Part shown: piece after piece, positions 1 through 9,196 of the stretch
How the letters are laid out: each line of letters starts with the position of its first letter
Numbering within the stretch: the first letter of the stretch is position 1
DNA from: Legionella londiniensis
Lineage (GTDB): Bacteria; Pseudomonadota; Gammaproteobacteria; Legionellales; Legionellaceae
Direction of reading: 5' to 3'
NCBI RefSeq assembly: GCF_001467825.1
Contig: NZ_LNYK01000010.1
Location: 1-64,000, forward strand
DNA length: 64,000 nt
Notes under the pieces: generated by a model
Seen by the model: only the letters and a program-made list of their open reading frames with translations
What the model was told of the DNA's origin: nothing
The model's database searches: none
Position numbers and translations under genes: made by a program

Positions 1-74
1 TGACTACTATTCCCTTGAAATTGTGAAAAATAACAGTTTACGGATTTTTTTATTGTATTCAATTTAAATGGTGA

Positions 75-710
75 TTGAGCCTAACACAATACCTTCAAGC
101 AGAAGGATTTGAAGTTAGCTGCGCCCATGACGGGGAAATTGGGGTTAAAAAAGCACTGAATCAACCCCTGGATGCGATTGTTCTTGATGTGATGTTGCCG
201 AAACTCAATGGCTTTGAAGTCTTAAAGGCCATTCGCGAACATCTTGATACCCCTGTTTTAATGTTGACCGCTCGGGGCGATGATATAGACCGTATCGTGG
301 GGCTGGAAATTGGCGCTGACGATTATCTCGCAAAACCTTGTAACCCGAGAGAGTTGGTTGCCCGTATGCGTGCGATTTTGCGCCGTGCCCAAAAAGCTCC
401 CATGCACCGTCCGGTCATAGAACATGGAAATATCATGATAGACTGTTCAAAGCGTACGGCAACCATTGAGGGCAATCCGCTGGAATTAACAAACACAGAA
501 TTTAATATTCTGGAAATGCTGATGAAATCCCCGGGCCAGGCCTTTTCCAAGGAAGAGTTGACCGAATATGCCTTGGGCCGTAAATACACAGCTTATGACC
601 GCAGTATTGATGTCCATATCAGCAATTTGCGCAATAAACTCGGTCAAAATAAAGCAGGTGAAGACTGGATTAAAACAGTTCGTGGTTTTGGTTATTTATT
701 CAATGCGTAG
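75..710 (+). CDS. cpxR: CpxR-like response regulator, N-terminally truncated or 5' disrupted
   Basis: OmpR/PhoB-class DNA-binding response regulator of the envelope-stress type. Visible are the phospho-acceptor Asp (about residue 38, in VLDVMLPK), the Thr of LTARG (65), the Lys of YLAKP (87), the CpxR-like PCNPRELVARM linker and a C-terminal winged helix ending KTVRGFGYLF. The first beta strand and the acidic Asp pair that binds Mg2+ are missing: the frame opens at a TTG right after an in-frame TGA (72-74), at what should be helix 1. An ATG at 68-70 followed by Val-Ile looks like a relic of the true start, but it is in another frame. The gene overlaps cpxA by 8 bases. In Legionella, CpxR activates Dot/Icm and effector genes. 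The family call is firm; whether the product works, or the sequence carries an error, is open. Confidence 0.8.
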   Translation: MSLTQYLQAEGFEVSCAHDGEIGVKKALNQPLDAIVLDVMLPKLNGFEVLKAIREHLDTPVLMLTARGDDIDRIVGLEIGADDYLAKPCNPRELVARMRAILRRAQKAPMHRPVIEHGNIMIDCSKRTATIEGNPLELTNTEFNILEMLMKSPGQAFSKEELTEYALGRKYTAYDRSIDVHISNLRNKLGQNKAGEDWIKTVRGFGYLFNA

Positions 711-2082
711 TTTATATTGGAAAATATTTCTCTCTTTTTGGCTTGCTACGATTCTTATCATTTTAACCACAGCCTGGGTTACCAGCGAAATTGCCAAAAA
801 ATCTTCGATTCCTGCCCGCGAACAGTTATTTATGGACAGTTTTGCTAACGCAGCAGTTGTGACCTATGAAGCAGGACGTCATCAAGCATTAAAAGACTGG
901 ATGGCCAAAACCGGCTTGGAAAGGCATATGGAACTTTATCTGCTGTCAAGCAAAGGAGATATAATCGGTAATCAGCGCCCTCCTGCAAGCGTCAAGAAAG
1001 TGGCTGAAAACCTGAAGGATGATGAATTAAATGCCGGCATCATTAAATCAGGTAATTTAATCGTCAGTCATGAAATCCTTTCAACCACAGGCGTTGCCTA
1101 CCGGCTGGCCGCGGTCAGTGAGAAACCTCTGGCTCATTTTGTCCAAATCCCCTGGGCAGGCCTGTCTCTTCGACTGCTTATCGCCATATTTATCAGTGGC
1201 CTTATCTGCTACCTCTTATCAATCTATCTTACCCAACCGCTCCGCACTTTGCGGCTTGCCGCCAAATCGATTGCACGCGGAAATCTAAAAACACGTGTTG
1301 GGCATTTCGCAGGGCACAATAAGGATGAAATTGACGAATTAAGCGACGAATTCAATCATATGGCTGAGCAGTTAGAAGCGCATATTCACTCTAAAGAGAG
1401 ATTGCTACAAGATATTTCTCATGAATTGCGCTCTCCTTTAGCGCGTTTGCAAATGGCAATCGCAATTGGCCGCCAAAAAACAAATCATAGTGCAGAACAA
1501 GAATTTACCCGCATGGAACTCGAATGCATGCGCCTTAACACCCTCATTGGCGAAATACTTGAATATGCAAGGCTTGAGAAATCGACCAACACCTTGAAAA
1601 AAACCATGCTCGACTTGAAAAAGTTACTGTATGACATTATTGAAGACGCTAATTATGAGTTTCCCTCATCGCTAACCCGTGTTCAACCGGGACAAATAGA
1701 TGATTGCCGCATTATGGCGGATGAACGCTTAATTCGCCGTGCCATCGAGAATATTTTGCGCAATGCGTTGCGATACTCATCTCCTGAAGAAGCCGTTTTC
1801 GTTTTGCTCTATCAAAAGGATGAAACAGCAACAATTGAAATTAAAGACAGAGGTCCTGGAATACCGGAAAATGAATTAACCAAGGTTTTTAATCCTTTTT
1901 ACCGGGTAGACACATCCAGGGAGAAAAAAACCGGCGGCTTTGGTTTAGGGTTAGCCATAGCCCAACAGGCTGTAAAACTCCATGGCGGTGAAATTGAAGC
2001 AAGAAACCGCAAAAAGGCAGGATTGTTGGTTAGAATCATATTGCCCCTAACCAATAAACTCTATAAACAAACAAAACAATAG
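703..2082 (+). CDS. cpxA: CpxA-like sensor histidine kinase
   Basis: Inner-membrane sensor kinase partnering the upstream regulator. I place the start at the ATG overlapping the cpxR stop, giving 459 residues; this puts the first transmembrane helix at residues 5-27. A periplasmic domain of about 125 residues follows, then a second helix (about 155-175), a HAMP linker, the dimerisation/phosphoacceptor helix with His240 in ISHELRSPLARL, and the ATPase domain with N box (NILRNALRYS), G1 (KDRGPGIPE) and G2 (GGFGLGLAIA). All catalytic boxes look intact, in contrast to the damaged cpxR. The kinase senses envelope or periplasmic protein stress in the family; here that is by homology only. Confidence 0.9.
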   Translation: MRSLYWKIFLSFWLATILIILTTAWVTSEIAKKSSIPAREQLFMDSFANAAVVTYEAGRHQALKDWMAKTGLERHMELYLLSSKGDIIGNQRPPASVKKVAENLKDDELNAGIIKSGNLIVSHEILSTTGVAYRLAAVSEKPLAHFVQIPWAGLSLRLLIAIFISGLICYLLSIYLTQPLRTLRLAAKSIARGNLKTRVGHFAGHNKDEIDELSDEFNHMAEQLEAHIHSKERLLQDISHELRSPLARLQMAIAIGRQKTNHSAEQEFTRMELECMRLNTLIGEILEYARLEKSTNTLKKTMLDLKKLLYDIIEDANYEFPSSLTRVQPGQIDDCRIMADERLIRRAIENILRNALRYSSPEEAVFVLLYQKDETATIEIKDRGPGIPENELTKVFNPFYRVDTSREKKTGGFGLGLAIAQQAVKLHGGEIEARNRKKAGLLVRIILPLTNKLYKQTKQ

Positions 2083-2234
2083 CCAAAAGGCTCTCCTCGC
2101 ATCATGACTTCGTGCGTCTCATAGTGATACATTTAGGGTGCTGTTATGCTTTAGTATCATGATAACCGCCTGTTTCCCCTTGTGCATCAAATTCTTTATG
2201 AGTATAGTTCGTCCTTTCAATGAAGGAAAATTGT

Positions 2235-2627
2235 ATGAATGAGTTAATTCAGAGGATGATCAAGGAAGCAAGCCATGCGCTGCAAAATGCGTACGCTCCT
2301 TATTCTCATTTTGCTGTTGCATGTTGCTTGCGAAGCAATGATGATTTGTTTACTGGCGTCAATGTAGAAAACAGCTCATATGGCCTGACCATTTGTGCTG
2401 AATCTTCTGCAATCAGCCAAATGATAGCGGCAGGAAAGCAGCGAATTAATGAACTTGTGCTCATAGCCGGCAATAATCTTCTATGTTCACCCTGCGGTGG
2501 ATGCCGGCAAAGAATATATGAATTTTCCGACCTTGATACAAAAATACATTTATGTAGTCTTGAAACGGTTTTAAAAACAGCAACAATCGAAGAATTGTTG
2601 CCGTTAGCTTTTAACATGAAGTCTTAG
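2235..2627 (+). CDS. cdd: Cytidine deaminase
   Basis: Zinc-dependent deaminase converting (deoxy)cytidine to (deoxy)uridine, first step of pyrimidine nucleoside salvage. The zinc site is complete: Cys-Ala-Glu (Cys54, Glu56) and PCGGCRQ (Cys87, Cys90). The Cys in the first motif and the length of about 130 residues are those of the small homotetrameric class, not the larger E. coli dimer. An in-frame ATG lies 15 bases upstream, but the start chosen has an AAGGA ribosome site at the right distance and the upstream one has none. It heads a three-gene salvage operon with a purine nucleoside phosphorylase 10 bases downstream and deoC after it. Confidence 0.93.
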   Translation: MNELIQRMIKEASHALQNAYAPYSHFAVACCLRSNDDLFTGVNVENSSYGLTICAESSAISQMIAAGKQRINELVLIAGNNLLCSPCGGCRQRIYEFSDLDTKIHLCSLETVLKTATIEELLPLAFNMKS

Positions 2628-2637
2628 AGAAATAAAA

Positions 2638-3465
2638 ATGCTACAAAAAAACATAACTGACGCTCATCGTGCCGCAGAACTGATTAAACAACAACTCCCT
2701 TCTTTTTCCCCTAAAATTGGTGTGGTGCTTGGTTCAGGGCTTGGAAGTTTCGCCGAACAACTCGACGAACCAACTTACATTGATTATGAACAACTTCCCG
2801 GTTTTCCAAAATTAACTGTACATGGCCACAGCGGCAAGATGGCATTAGGGCACCTGCATGGTACCGGCGTTGTTTGTTTGCAAGGTCGCGCGCACTCTTA
2901 TGAAGGCCCAAGCTGTGACTATGTAAAAACGTATGTTCGTACGTTAAAATTACTGGGATGCGAGTACTTTTTAGCCACGAACGCATCAGGATCGCTCCGT
3001 GAGGATGTAGGACCCGGCGAGTTAATGCTTATTACTGATCACATTAATATGCAGCCTGGCAATCCGCTGGTAGGTCCCAATGACGAAGAATTCGGACCTC
3101 GCTTTTTTCCCCTCGATAACGCCTATGACAAAGAATTACGCGAAAAATTTTTAAAAATTGCCTATGAAGAACATATTTCGCTCCATCAGGGCGTTTATTT
3201 GGCCGTTCTTGGGCCTAATTATGAAACTGCTGCAGAAATTCGGGCATTTCGTATTTTGGGTGCCGATGCTGTAGGCATGTCAACAGTCCCGGAAGTCTTG
3301 GTGGCCAATCATTGCAGGTTAAAAGTAGGTGTTATTGCTACCATCACCAATTATGCCACGGGACTTGCCAGCAGCAGCCACAGTCATGAAGCAGTTGTAT
3401 CGATGGCATCCCAGGCTGCAGAAAAGTTAAATAGATTGATTAAACGAATCATCATGGAACTATAA
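2638..3465 (+). CDS. punA: Purine nucleoside phosphorylase (trimeric, PunA/XapA type)
   Basis: Phosphorolysis of purine (deoxy)nucleosides to free base and (deoxy)ribose-1-phosphate. Family motifs run in order: GSGLG phosphate loop (about residue 32), HGHSG, GRAHSYEG, ATNASGSL, GPNYETAAEIRAF and GMSTVPE, ending with an ITNYATG base-binding segment. At 275 residues it matches the trimeric family rather than hexameric DeoD. Its position between cdd and deoC fits nucleoside catabolism: after isomerisation, the sugar phosphate it releases is cleaved by DeoC. The choice between punA and xapA naming is not resolved by sequence reading; substrate preference is inferred. Confidence 0.9.
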   Translation: MLQKNITDAHRAAELIKQQLPSFSPKIGVVLGSGLGSFAEQLDEPTYIDYEQLPGFPKLTVHGHSGKMALGHLHGTGVVCLQGRAHSYEGPSCDYVKTYVRTLKLLGCEYFLATNASGSLREDVGPGELMLITDHINMQPGNPLVGPNDEEFGPRFFPLDNAYDKELREKFLKIAYEEHISLHQGVYLAVLGPNYETAAEIRAFRILGADAVGMSTVPEVLVANHCRLKVGVIATITNYATGLASSSHSHEAVVSMASQAAEKLNRLIKRIIMEL

Positions 3466-3466
3466 C

Positions 3467-4222
3467 GTGACCTGGGAAAAGGATTTTACTGAGGCCATAT
3501 CCAGTGCCGCCCTGCATGCGGGCAATATGCCAGATAATAAGCAAATTATCAGCTTGATTGATCTAACATTGCTGAACAATAACGCATCCCTGGATGAGCT
3601 GCATGCATTAGCTGCAAAAGCAGAACGCTATTCTGTCGCTGCTGTTTGTGTTCTACCCAAACATTTAGATGATATCCCTCAAGAATGGCAGATTAAGCGG
3701 GCGACAGTAATCAATTTTCCAGGAGGCAATCAAAATCGTCACGATGCGCTTTTAGCGGTCGAAGCCATTATTAAATCTCGCAAAGCAGATGAAATTGATT
3801 ATGTGTTCCCCTATAGTGCTTATCTTAACGGTGAACATGATTATGCACTATCCTGCTGTCATGAACAGTTTAAACTTTGTCAGGCAAACAACGTAATTTT
3901 TAAAGTGATTTTAGAAACAGGCGCATTTCCCGATATGGAACGTATTCATCAAGCAAGTTTAGATATAATAGGAAGCGGCTGCGATTTCCTAAAAACCTCT
4001 ACAGGCAAAATCCCAGAAGGCGCAAGCCTTGAAGCGGCTTTTGCCATGTTGCAGGCAATCAAAAGCAGGAATGCAAGTTGCGGCATTAAAATATCCGGCG
4101 GAATCAAAACCAAAGCGCAAGCTTTGCAATATATTCAACTTGCACAATTCATGTTGGGAAGGCAAGCAGAGCAAAGCTGGTTCCGGATTGGTTCCAGCAG
4201 TTTATTAGATGATTTGCTTTGA
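3467..4222 (+). CDS. deoC: Deoxyribose-phosphate aldolase
   Basis: Class I aldolase cleaving 2-deoxyribose-5-phosphate to glyceraldehyde-3-phosphate and acetaldehyde, the last step of deoxynucleoside catabolism. The Schiff-base lysine is Lys176 in FLKTSTGK and the second active-site lysine is Lys208 in IKISGGI. The 251-residue length resembles E. coli DeoC. Translation starts at a GTG one base after the stop of the phosphorylase gene, so the two are probably translationally coupled. The gene converges on proA; the 89 bases between them hold no hairpin I would call a terminator. Confidence 0.92.
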   Translation: MTWEKDFTEAISSAALHAGNMPDNKQIISLIDLTLLNNNASLDELHALAAKAERYSVAAVCVLPKHLDDIPQEWQIKRATVINFPGGNQNRHDALLAVEAIIKSRKADEIDYVFPYSAYLNGEHDYALSCCHEQFKLCQANNVIFKVILETGAFPDMERIHQASLDIIGSGCDFLKTSTGKIPEGASLEAAFAMLQAIKSRNASCGIKISGGIKTKAQALQYIQLAQFMLGRQAEQSWFRIGSSSLLDDLL

Positions 4223-4311
4223 AGCAGAGGCTTGTGAATAATGCAGACAGGAACAATTTAAAAAATGGTCTACCGACAAATGTCCAAGAGGCGCAGTACA
4301 GGTCATTATTA

Positions 4312-5565
4312 TTAAGATCTAATATGTCCTTCACCAAGGACAACCCATTTATAACTTGTTAATGCGTCTAAAGACATGGGCCCACGGGCGTGCAATTTTT
4401 GCGTGCTAATTCCTATTTCAGCGCCCATGCCAAATTGGCCGCCGTCGGTAAATGCGGTAGAAGCGTTAGCATAAACAGCCGCGCTATCAATATGATCCAG
4501 AAAATAACTAATGCTTGCTTGGTCTTCAGCAATAATTGCTTCGCTATGACCAGAACTGTGCTCCATAATATGATCTACAGCTTCTTCTAATGAACCAACC
4601 GTTTTTATTGCCATTTTATAGGATAAAAACTCTTGGCAAAAATCATCTGATGTTGCTTTTCGGAGTAATTGTTTTGGATAAAAAGAGGTAAGTGCCTGGT
4701 GACTCGGTTCATCCGCAAAAATTTCAACCCGTTTATTAGCAAGTGGTTCTACTATGAGCGGTAAATCAACCAGGCAATCCTGATGGATAACCAATATATC
4801 GAGCGCGTTGCAAACACTGACTCTTCTTGTTTTAGCATTATCAATAATTAAACGGCCCTTCTCCACATTGCCGCTCTTGTCGAAATAAACATGAACAATG
4901 CCCGCGCCTGTTTCAATAAAGGGTATTCTTGTATGCTCACGTACAAAATTTATCAATGACTGGCTTCCCCTTGGAATGCACACATCTACAAACTGATTTG
5001 CTTTTAAAAGAATATGCACCGCTTCTCGCTCCTGGGGCAATAAATAGATAAGAGATTTATTGATACCGTGTTCATGCAAGATCTGATGAATCAATGAAAC
5101 GAGGAATAGATTGGTGTGATAGGCTTCCTTTCCACCTTTCAAAACACATGCATTACCTGTTTTAAAGCATAAAGTAAAAGCATCTATCGTGACATTCGGT
5201 CTCGACTCATAAATAATGGCAACGACTCCCAATGGAACAGAAACTCTCTGAATGATTAAGCCATTAGGAAGTTTTTTTTGATCCAAAATTCTTTTTTTTG
5301 AATAAGGCAAGGAAGCGACTGTTTCAACATCTGCTGCTATTGCTTCAATACGTTCTTTAGATAAAAGCAACCGATCATGCTTTGGATCGTCTTCATGAAT
5401 CAGTTCCAGGTCTTTTTTATTTTCATCAATAATTTCATTGATAGAATGACGTAATCGATTTGCAAGATCTAATAATAGGTTATTCTGCTTTTCTTCATCA
5501 ATAAATCTTAAGCTGTAACTGGCTTTTTTGGTTGCTTGAAGCTGGTTGGTAATTTCTTCCGTCAT
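4312..5565 (-). CDS. proA: Gamma-glutamyl phosphate reductase
   Basis: NADPH-dependent reduction of gamma-glutamyl phosphate to glutamate semialdehyde, second step of proline synthesis. The 417 residues are standard for ProA. The catalytic Cys is Cys252 in RRVSVCNALD, and typical segments IYESRPNVTIDAF and VLKGGKEA are present. It follows proB by 9 bases with an AAGAGG ribosome site, giving the usual proBA order and probably one transcript. Confidence 0.95.
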   Translation of the reverse strand: MTEEITNQLQATKKASYSLRFIDEEKQNNLLLDLANRLRHSINEIIDENKKDLELIHEDDPKHDRLLLSKERIEAIAADVETVASLPYSKKRILDQKKLPNGLIIQRVSVPLGVVAIIYESRPNVTIDAFTLCFKTGNACVLKGGKEAYHTNLFLVSLIHQILHEHGINKSLIYLLPQEREAVHILLKANQFVDVCIPRGSQSLINFVREHTRIPFIETGAGIVHVYFDKSGNVEKGRLIIDNAKTRRVSVCNALDILVIHQDCLVDLPLIVEPLANKRVEIFADEPSHQALTSFYPKQLLRKATSDDFCQEFLSYKMAIKTVGSLEEAVDHIMEHSSGHSEAIIAEDQASISYFLDHIDSAAVYANASTAFTDGGQFGMGAEIGISTQKLHARGPMSLDALTSYKWVVLGEGHIRS

Positions 5566-5574
5566 GAAAGCCTC

Positions 5575-6642
5575 TTAAAAAATATGTAAATGATCATAAT
5601 GAATAAATTCAGGCTTTGATGATTGCCCTAAATACTCATTTAGTTTAGCCGCATCGTATTTTGCAAGGCCAATCCCGATTTTTTCATTATTCGGCGTCAT
5701 TATTTCTACCAGATCCCCTCGTTTGAAATGACCAGTAAATTTTTCAATTCCAACAGGCAGGATACTGATAATTCGTTTATTTTCTTTTATAATTTGTAAT
5801 AAACATGAGTTTATCGTAATTGATCCAGTCTTGTTTTCACTATAAGCAATCCATTTTTTTATATTCGACCTCTTTTTAACAGGTAAAATAGTTGTACCCA
5901 AAGGCTCATCTCTGAGGATGCGCGTAATTACCGAAGGATGATTAATGCTGGCTATATGGGTTGTTACTCCCAGGCTCGACATTTTTCGAGCCGTCCCAAG
6001 CTTACTAATCATTCCGCCTCTGCCGTGAAGACTTTTTACAGCAGAAACTTCAGGCCAATCACGCATCGGATTAATAATTGAAATTAATTCTGAGCCGGCT
6101 TCATCAGGATGTTTGGTATAAACACCTTCAACGTTGCTCAAAATAATTAATTTATTTGCGTTTATCATTGCCGCGATAAGACCTGAGAGTTCATCGTTAT
6201 CAGTAAACATCAGCTCTTCAATAGCAACGCTGTCATTCTCATTGATAATAGGTACGATATTCCTATGATCCAGAATTTCACGAAGTAATCTTGAAATATT
6301 TAAATAGTGCTGTCTCGTTTGAAAGTCTTGCTTTGTGAGTAACAATTGAGACGCAAGCATGTTATGTTTTTTTAGCATAGAAGCGTAAACATGCATCAAC
6401 TCATATTGCCCTAATGATGCCAGAACCTGTTTTTCTCCTATTGAACTGCCATATTGACGACCAAGAAATTGGCGTGCGGCTTTGCGGCCCGAGGCAACAG
6501 CGCCTGAGCTTACTAAGACAACCTGATGGCCGGCTTTTTGCAGTTCAACAATCTGTTCAACTAAATGAAGCATAACAGGTTCAAATGGTGTTCCATCATT
6601 TGATAAAATGCTTTGAGTTCCGACTTTAATGACAATTTTCAT
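5575..6642 (-). CDS. proB: Glutamate 5-kinase
   Basis: ATP-dependent phosphorylation of glutamate, committed step of proline synthesis. The amino-acid kinase domain (about residues 1-255) shows the N-terminal IKVGTQSI nucleotide loop, VVLVSSGAVASGR and INENDSV. The remainder (about 275-350) matches the C-terminal PUA domain found in most bacterial ProB. The start lies 12 bases after the stop of the CsaA-like gene, so csaA-proB-proA read as one operon. Confidence 0.94.
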   Translation of the reverse strand: MKIVIKVGTQSILSNDGTPFEPVMLHLVEQIVELQKAGHQVVLVSSGAVASGRKAARQFLGRQYGSSIGEKQVLASLGQYELMHVYASMLKKHNMLASQLLLTKQDFQTRQHYLNISRLLREILDHRNIVPIINENDSVAIEELMFTDNDELSGLIAAMINANKLIILSNVEGVYTKHPDEAGSELISIINPMRDWPEVSAVKSLHGRGGMISKLGTARKMSSLGVTTHIASINHPSVITRILRDEPLGTTILPVKKRSNIKKWIAYSENKTGSITINSCLLQIIKENKRIISILPVGIEKFTGHFKRGDLVEIMTPNNEKIGIGLAKYDAAKLNEYLGQSSKPEFIHYDHLHIF

Positions 6643-6654
6643 GTTTGGCTCATT

Positions 6655-6990
6655 TTAATGAAGCTTCTTTCCATTAGGAACTTTGGGATCAACAGTAATC
6701 AAGCAAATCGCCCCATTCTCATCAGAGAAACCAACTAATAAAAATTGAGACGTAAACCCGGCAATATTTTTTTCGCCAAGATTGACACATCCTACAATAG
6801 AACGGCCTATAAGCGATTCTGGCGTATAATGTTTTGTTACCTGTGCTGAAGTTTGCAAGACTCCAAACTCAGGACCGAAGTCTGCCCATATTTTATAAGC
6901 AGGTTTTTTCGCGCGGGGGAATTCTTCCGCTTTAATAATCGTTCCTGATCTTAAATCTACTTTTAAAAACTCTTCATACGATATATTCAT
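6655..6990 (-). CDS. csaA: CsaA-like tRNA-binding domain protein
   Basis: Stand-alone tRNA-binding (OB-fold) protein of 111 residues, the length of CsaA. It has the family opening with DLRSGTI near residue 13, the YKIWADFGPE strand, QTSAQVT, and the GCVNLGEKNIAGF core. CsaA has been described as an export-related chaperone that binds tRNA; its cellular role is not settled. It is the first gene of the csaA-proB-proA unit. About 100 bases upstream separate it from ubiA and show no clear promoter or terminator. Confidence 0.88.
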   Translation of the reverse strand: MNISYEEFLKVDLRSGTIIKAEEFPRAKKPAYKIWADFGPEFGVLQTSAQVTKHYTPESLIGRSIVGCVNLGEKNIAGFTSQFLLVGFSDENGAICLITVDPKVPNGKKLH

Positions 6991-7095
6991 TTCATCAATC
7001 CTTCATTTATCTTCTTGCATACAAACAGAACAAGACCCATGCCAGCACTCCCGTGAAGCCAACTCTTCTCCTGATTTGATTCAACAGATCTCAAT

Positions 7096-7935
7096 TTAAT
7101 GCGCCATAAGCGCTATCCACATCAGTGTTCCATACCCGATATTCAAGTTAAATGCTTTAAAGCAAGCTTCTCTTTCGCGGCTTTTGACCAGTTTTTGCTG
7201 ATAAATTAACCATAATCCTGCAATAAACCAAAAGCCAAAAAACCAGACTGTGAATTTTGCTTGATATGCCAAGGCGAGCCAAAGTGTGTGAAATATCCCT
7301 TGCAACAGCAGAAGAGCCAGGGAATCAAACTCAGCCAGTAACACTGCTGTGGATTTGACGCCAATTTTTAAGTCATCATCACGGTCAACCATGGCATACA
7401 TGGTGTCATATGACATGGTCCATAAAAGGCATATCAGCATCAAAAGAGCCATATTAAAGTCGACAGACTTACCAGAAGCGCTATAAACCATCGGGATACT
7501 CATGGAAAATGCAATCCCCAGCATCAACTGAGGCGCCTGAAAAAAGCGCTTGCAAAAGGGATAAATCAGGGTAACTGGCAGAGCTAGCAAAGCATAGTAA
7601 AAACAGGCTATCGGCAATTGCAATACGATAAGACAGGCAGCCATCAATAATACGATTAACAGTACTGTGGCTGCCCGCAAGCCAATTTGCCCGCTGGTTA
7701 GTGGGCGCATTGATGTTCGTTTCACGTGTTTATCAATATTTCGATCAGCAATATCATTCACCACACAGCCCGCCGCCCGCATGAATATGGTTCCTAAAAG
7801 AAATAACATTACCAGCTTGGCTGGAGGATGAGCATTATTAGCAAGCCACAGAGCCCAGGCGGTCGGCAGCCAAAGCAGCGCTATGCCAACCGGTTTATGA
7901 AACCGCATCAATTTAAGATAAGCCACCATGTTCAT
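7096..7935 (-). CDS. ubiA: 4-hydroxybenzoate octaprenyltransferase
   Basis: Integral-membrane prenyltransferase attaching the polyprenyl tail to 4-hydroxybenzoate in ubiquinone synthesis. The two Asp-rich metal/diphosphate motifs are present: NDIADRNID with SMRPL following, and YDTMYAMVDRDDD. Roughly eight or nine hydrophobic helices are visible. I choose the ATG at 7935 (279 residues) because AAAGG lies seven bases before it; in-frame ATGs at 7950, 7941 and 7929 are alternatives. The 5' end overlaps ubiC by about 23 bases, so the two consecutive steps are coupled. Confidence 0.93.
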   Translation of the reverse strand: MNMVAYLKLMRFHKPVGIALLWLPTAWALWLANNAHPPAKLVMLFLLGTIFMRAAGCVVNDIADRNIDKHVKRTSMRPLTSGQIGLRAATVLLIVLLMAACLIVLQLPIACFYYALLALPVTLIYPFCKRFFQAPQLMLGIAFSMSIPMVYSASGKSVDFNMALLMLICLLWTMSYDTMYAMVDRDDDLKIGVKSTAVLLAEFDSLALLLLQGIFHTLWLALAYQAKFTVWFFGFWFIAGLWLIYQQKLVKSREREACFKAFNLNIGYGTLMWIALMAH

Positions 7936-8482
7936 CCGCATACCTTTCAATACCTGGCATCAGCAATTCTGCCAGGTAAAATGGGAATTGCTCATGTAAC
8001 ATAAAAACAGACAGGCGAAGCCAAATAACCTCTGCCGGCAACCGCAATCCGGGATCAATCCAATGATATTCTATATTGTTTTGATTAACCCCATAACCAC
8101 AAAACAGGACTCGCTTAATATTGGGGTTATCAAAAATAATTTCGCCCAAAGATTCATACTGCAGACGCAAAAAAAGATGATCACCGGCTTGATAAGTATA
8201 CTCAGGGATAACGGTGCGGGCATACCAGCAAGGTTCACCGTTAGAATGCATCATGATTTCACGGCACAATACCTTTTTATCATGAATAAGCAGCGCATAG
8301 TTATCCCACCAATCGCTTGGTCTCCAGCATTGATTTAAAATTTCAAGCCGGGCGTCTCCAGAAACTGACTTGAGTTTTTTGGTGAGCGAATAAGGATAGC
8401 TTAACCAGGTTTTCACATTTTGAGATGGCTTGCAAGTCACTTTTAACAATGAATCAGTGTTCAACAGCATAAAAACAATCAT
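7913..8482 (-). CDS. ubiC: Chorismate--pyruvate lyase
   Basis: Converts chorismate to 4-hydroxybenzoate plus pyruvate, the entry step to ubiquinone; its product is the substrate of the overlapping ubiA. The family signature ARTVIP (about residue 90) and a C-terminal Leu-Arg-Leu-Ser-Val-Phe ... LAELLMPG segment parallel E. coli UbiC. About 189 residues from the ATG at 8482; another ATG at 8470 is possible and neither has a strong ribosome site. The hydrophobic first residues are not a convincing signal peptide. Confidence 0.85.
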   Translation of the reverse strand: MIVFMLLNTDSLLKVTCKPSQNVKTWLSYPYSLTKKLKSVSGDARLEILNQCWRPSDWWDNYALLIHDKKVLCREIMMHSNGEPCWYARTVIPEYTYQAGDHLFLRLQYESLGEIIFDNPNIKRVLFCGYGVNQNNIEYHWIDPGLRLPAEVIWLRLSVFMLHEQFPFYLAELLMPGIERYADEHGGLS

Positions 8483-8638
8483 CAAAAAATTTCAGGCCTT
8501 TGCTTGGTGATGATCATGCTACAGTGAGGGAATTATGACAAGTATTATCTTCTTACGAACATATGCGCTCTATGCCTTGGGACATAAACAAAAGTGCAAA
8601 CGCTGATATTGCAAATGAAATAGTTGCTAATAAAATCT

Positions 8639-9145
8639 CTAATTACAGGACCCAGTCACAACACTTAAACGGCCGCTGGACGACACATTGACCGTGCGCG
8701 CATTATTGCCCGTACAACCGGTTGCTCTCAAGTTCAGGGTAGAAGCTCCACTGCTTACGAAACCTGAACCATCATAACTGATGATGCTGGAAGTTGAACT
8801 GATTGTTGTTCCATTGGGCACTGCCTCGGCAATTTTCACTAAATCATTGGCTGAATCAATGGCATTGTTATTATCAGAATCGGTAAATACAATCCATCCT
8901 TGATTCCATTGAGTATTGCTTCCGCATGCTGTGAACGCATTATTAGCTGCAGGACAGACAGAAACCCGCACGCCTCTCTTGACAGCTTCCATACGAGCCA
9001 TATTTAAACTGGCTGATAATTTATTGGTGATGGAAACTACCTTATTATTTTGAATCAAGGCCTGGTAACCTGGAACGGCCGCAATCAGAAATATTGCGCC
9101 TATCGCAAGAACGGCAATAAATTCAACTATTGTAAATCCTTTCAT
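8639..9145 (-). CDS. FimT/GspH-type minor pseudopilin (downstream copy)
   Basis: Type IV pilin-like protein of 168 residues. A very short leader ends in Gly before Phe (KG|FTIVEFIAV), the mature protein has Glu at position 5, and a 20-residue hydrophobic helix follows, as expected for PilD processing. The rest matches the GspH/FimT C-terminal domain (ARMEAVKRG, WNQGWIVFTD). It ends with a paired-cysteine segment (GC near 143, C at 167) and a GR motif. Minor pilins of this class prime pilus assembly, and FimT has been reported to bind DNA during natural transformation through C-terminal GR-rich residues. It follows a second related gene by 51 bases. Confidence 0.88.
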   Translation of the reverse strand: MKGFTIVEFIAVLAIGAIFLIAAVPGYQALIQNNKVVSITNKLSASLNMARMEAVKRGVRVSVCPAANNAFTACGSNTQWNQGWIVFTDSDNNNAIDSANDLVKIAEAVPNGTTISSTSSIISYDGSGFVSSGASTLNLRATGCTGNNARTVNVSSSGRLSVVTGSCN

Positions 9146-9196
9146 AGAATTCAGGCTTCACTACATTTTCCCACCATTGTGTATAATTATAGGACA

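Noticed and set aside
2079-2100. AGCC/GGCT hairpin after cpxA
   Set aside because: Four pairs only, no U-tract; too weak to call.
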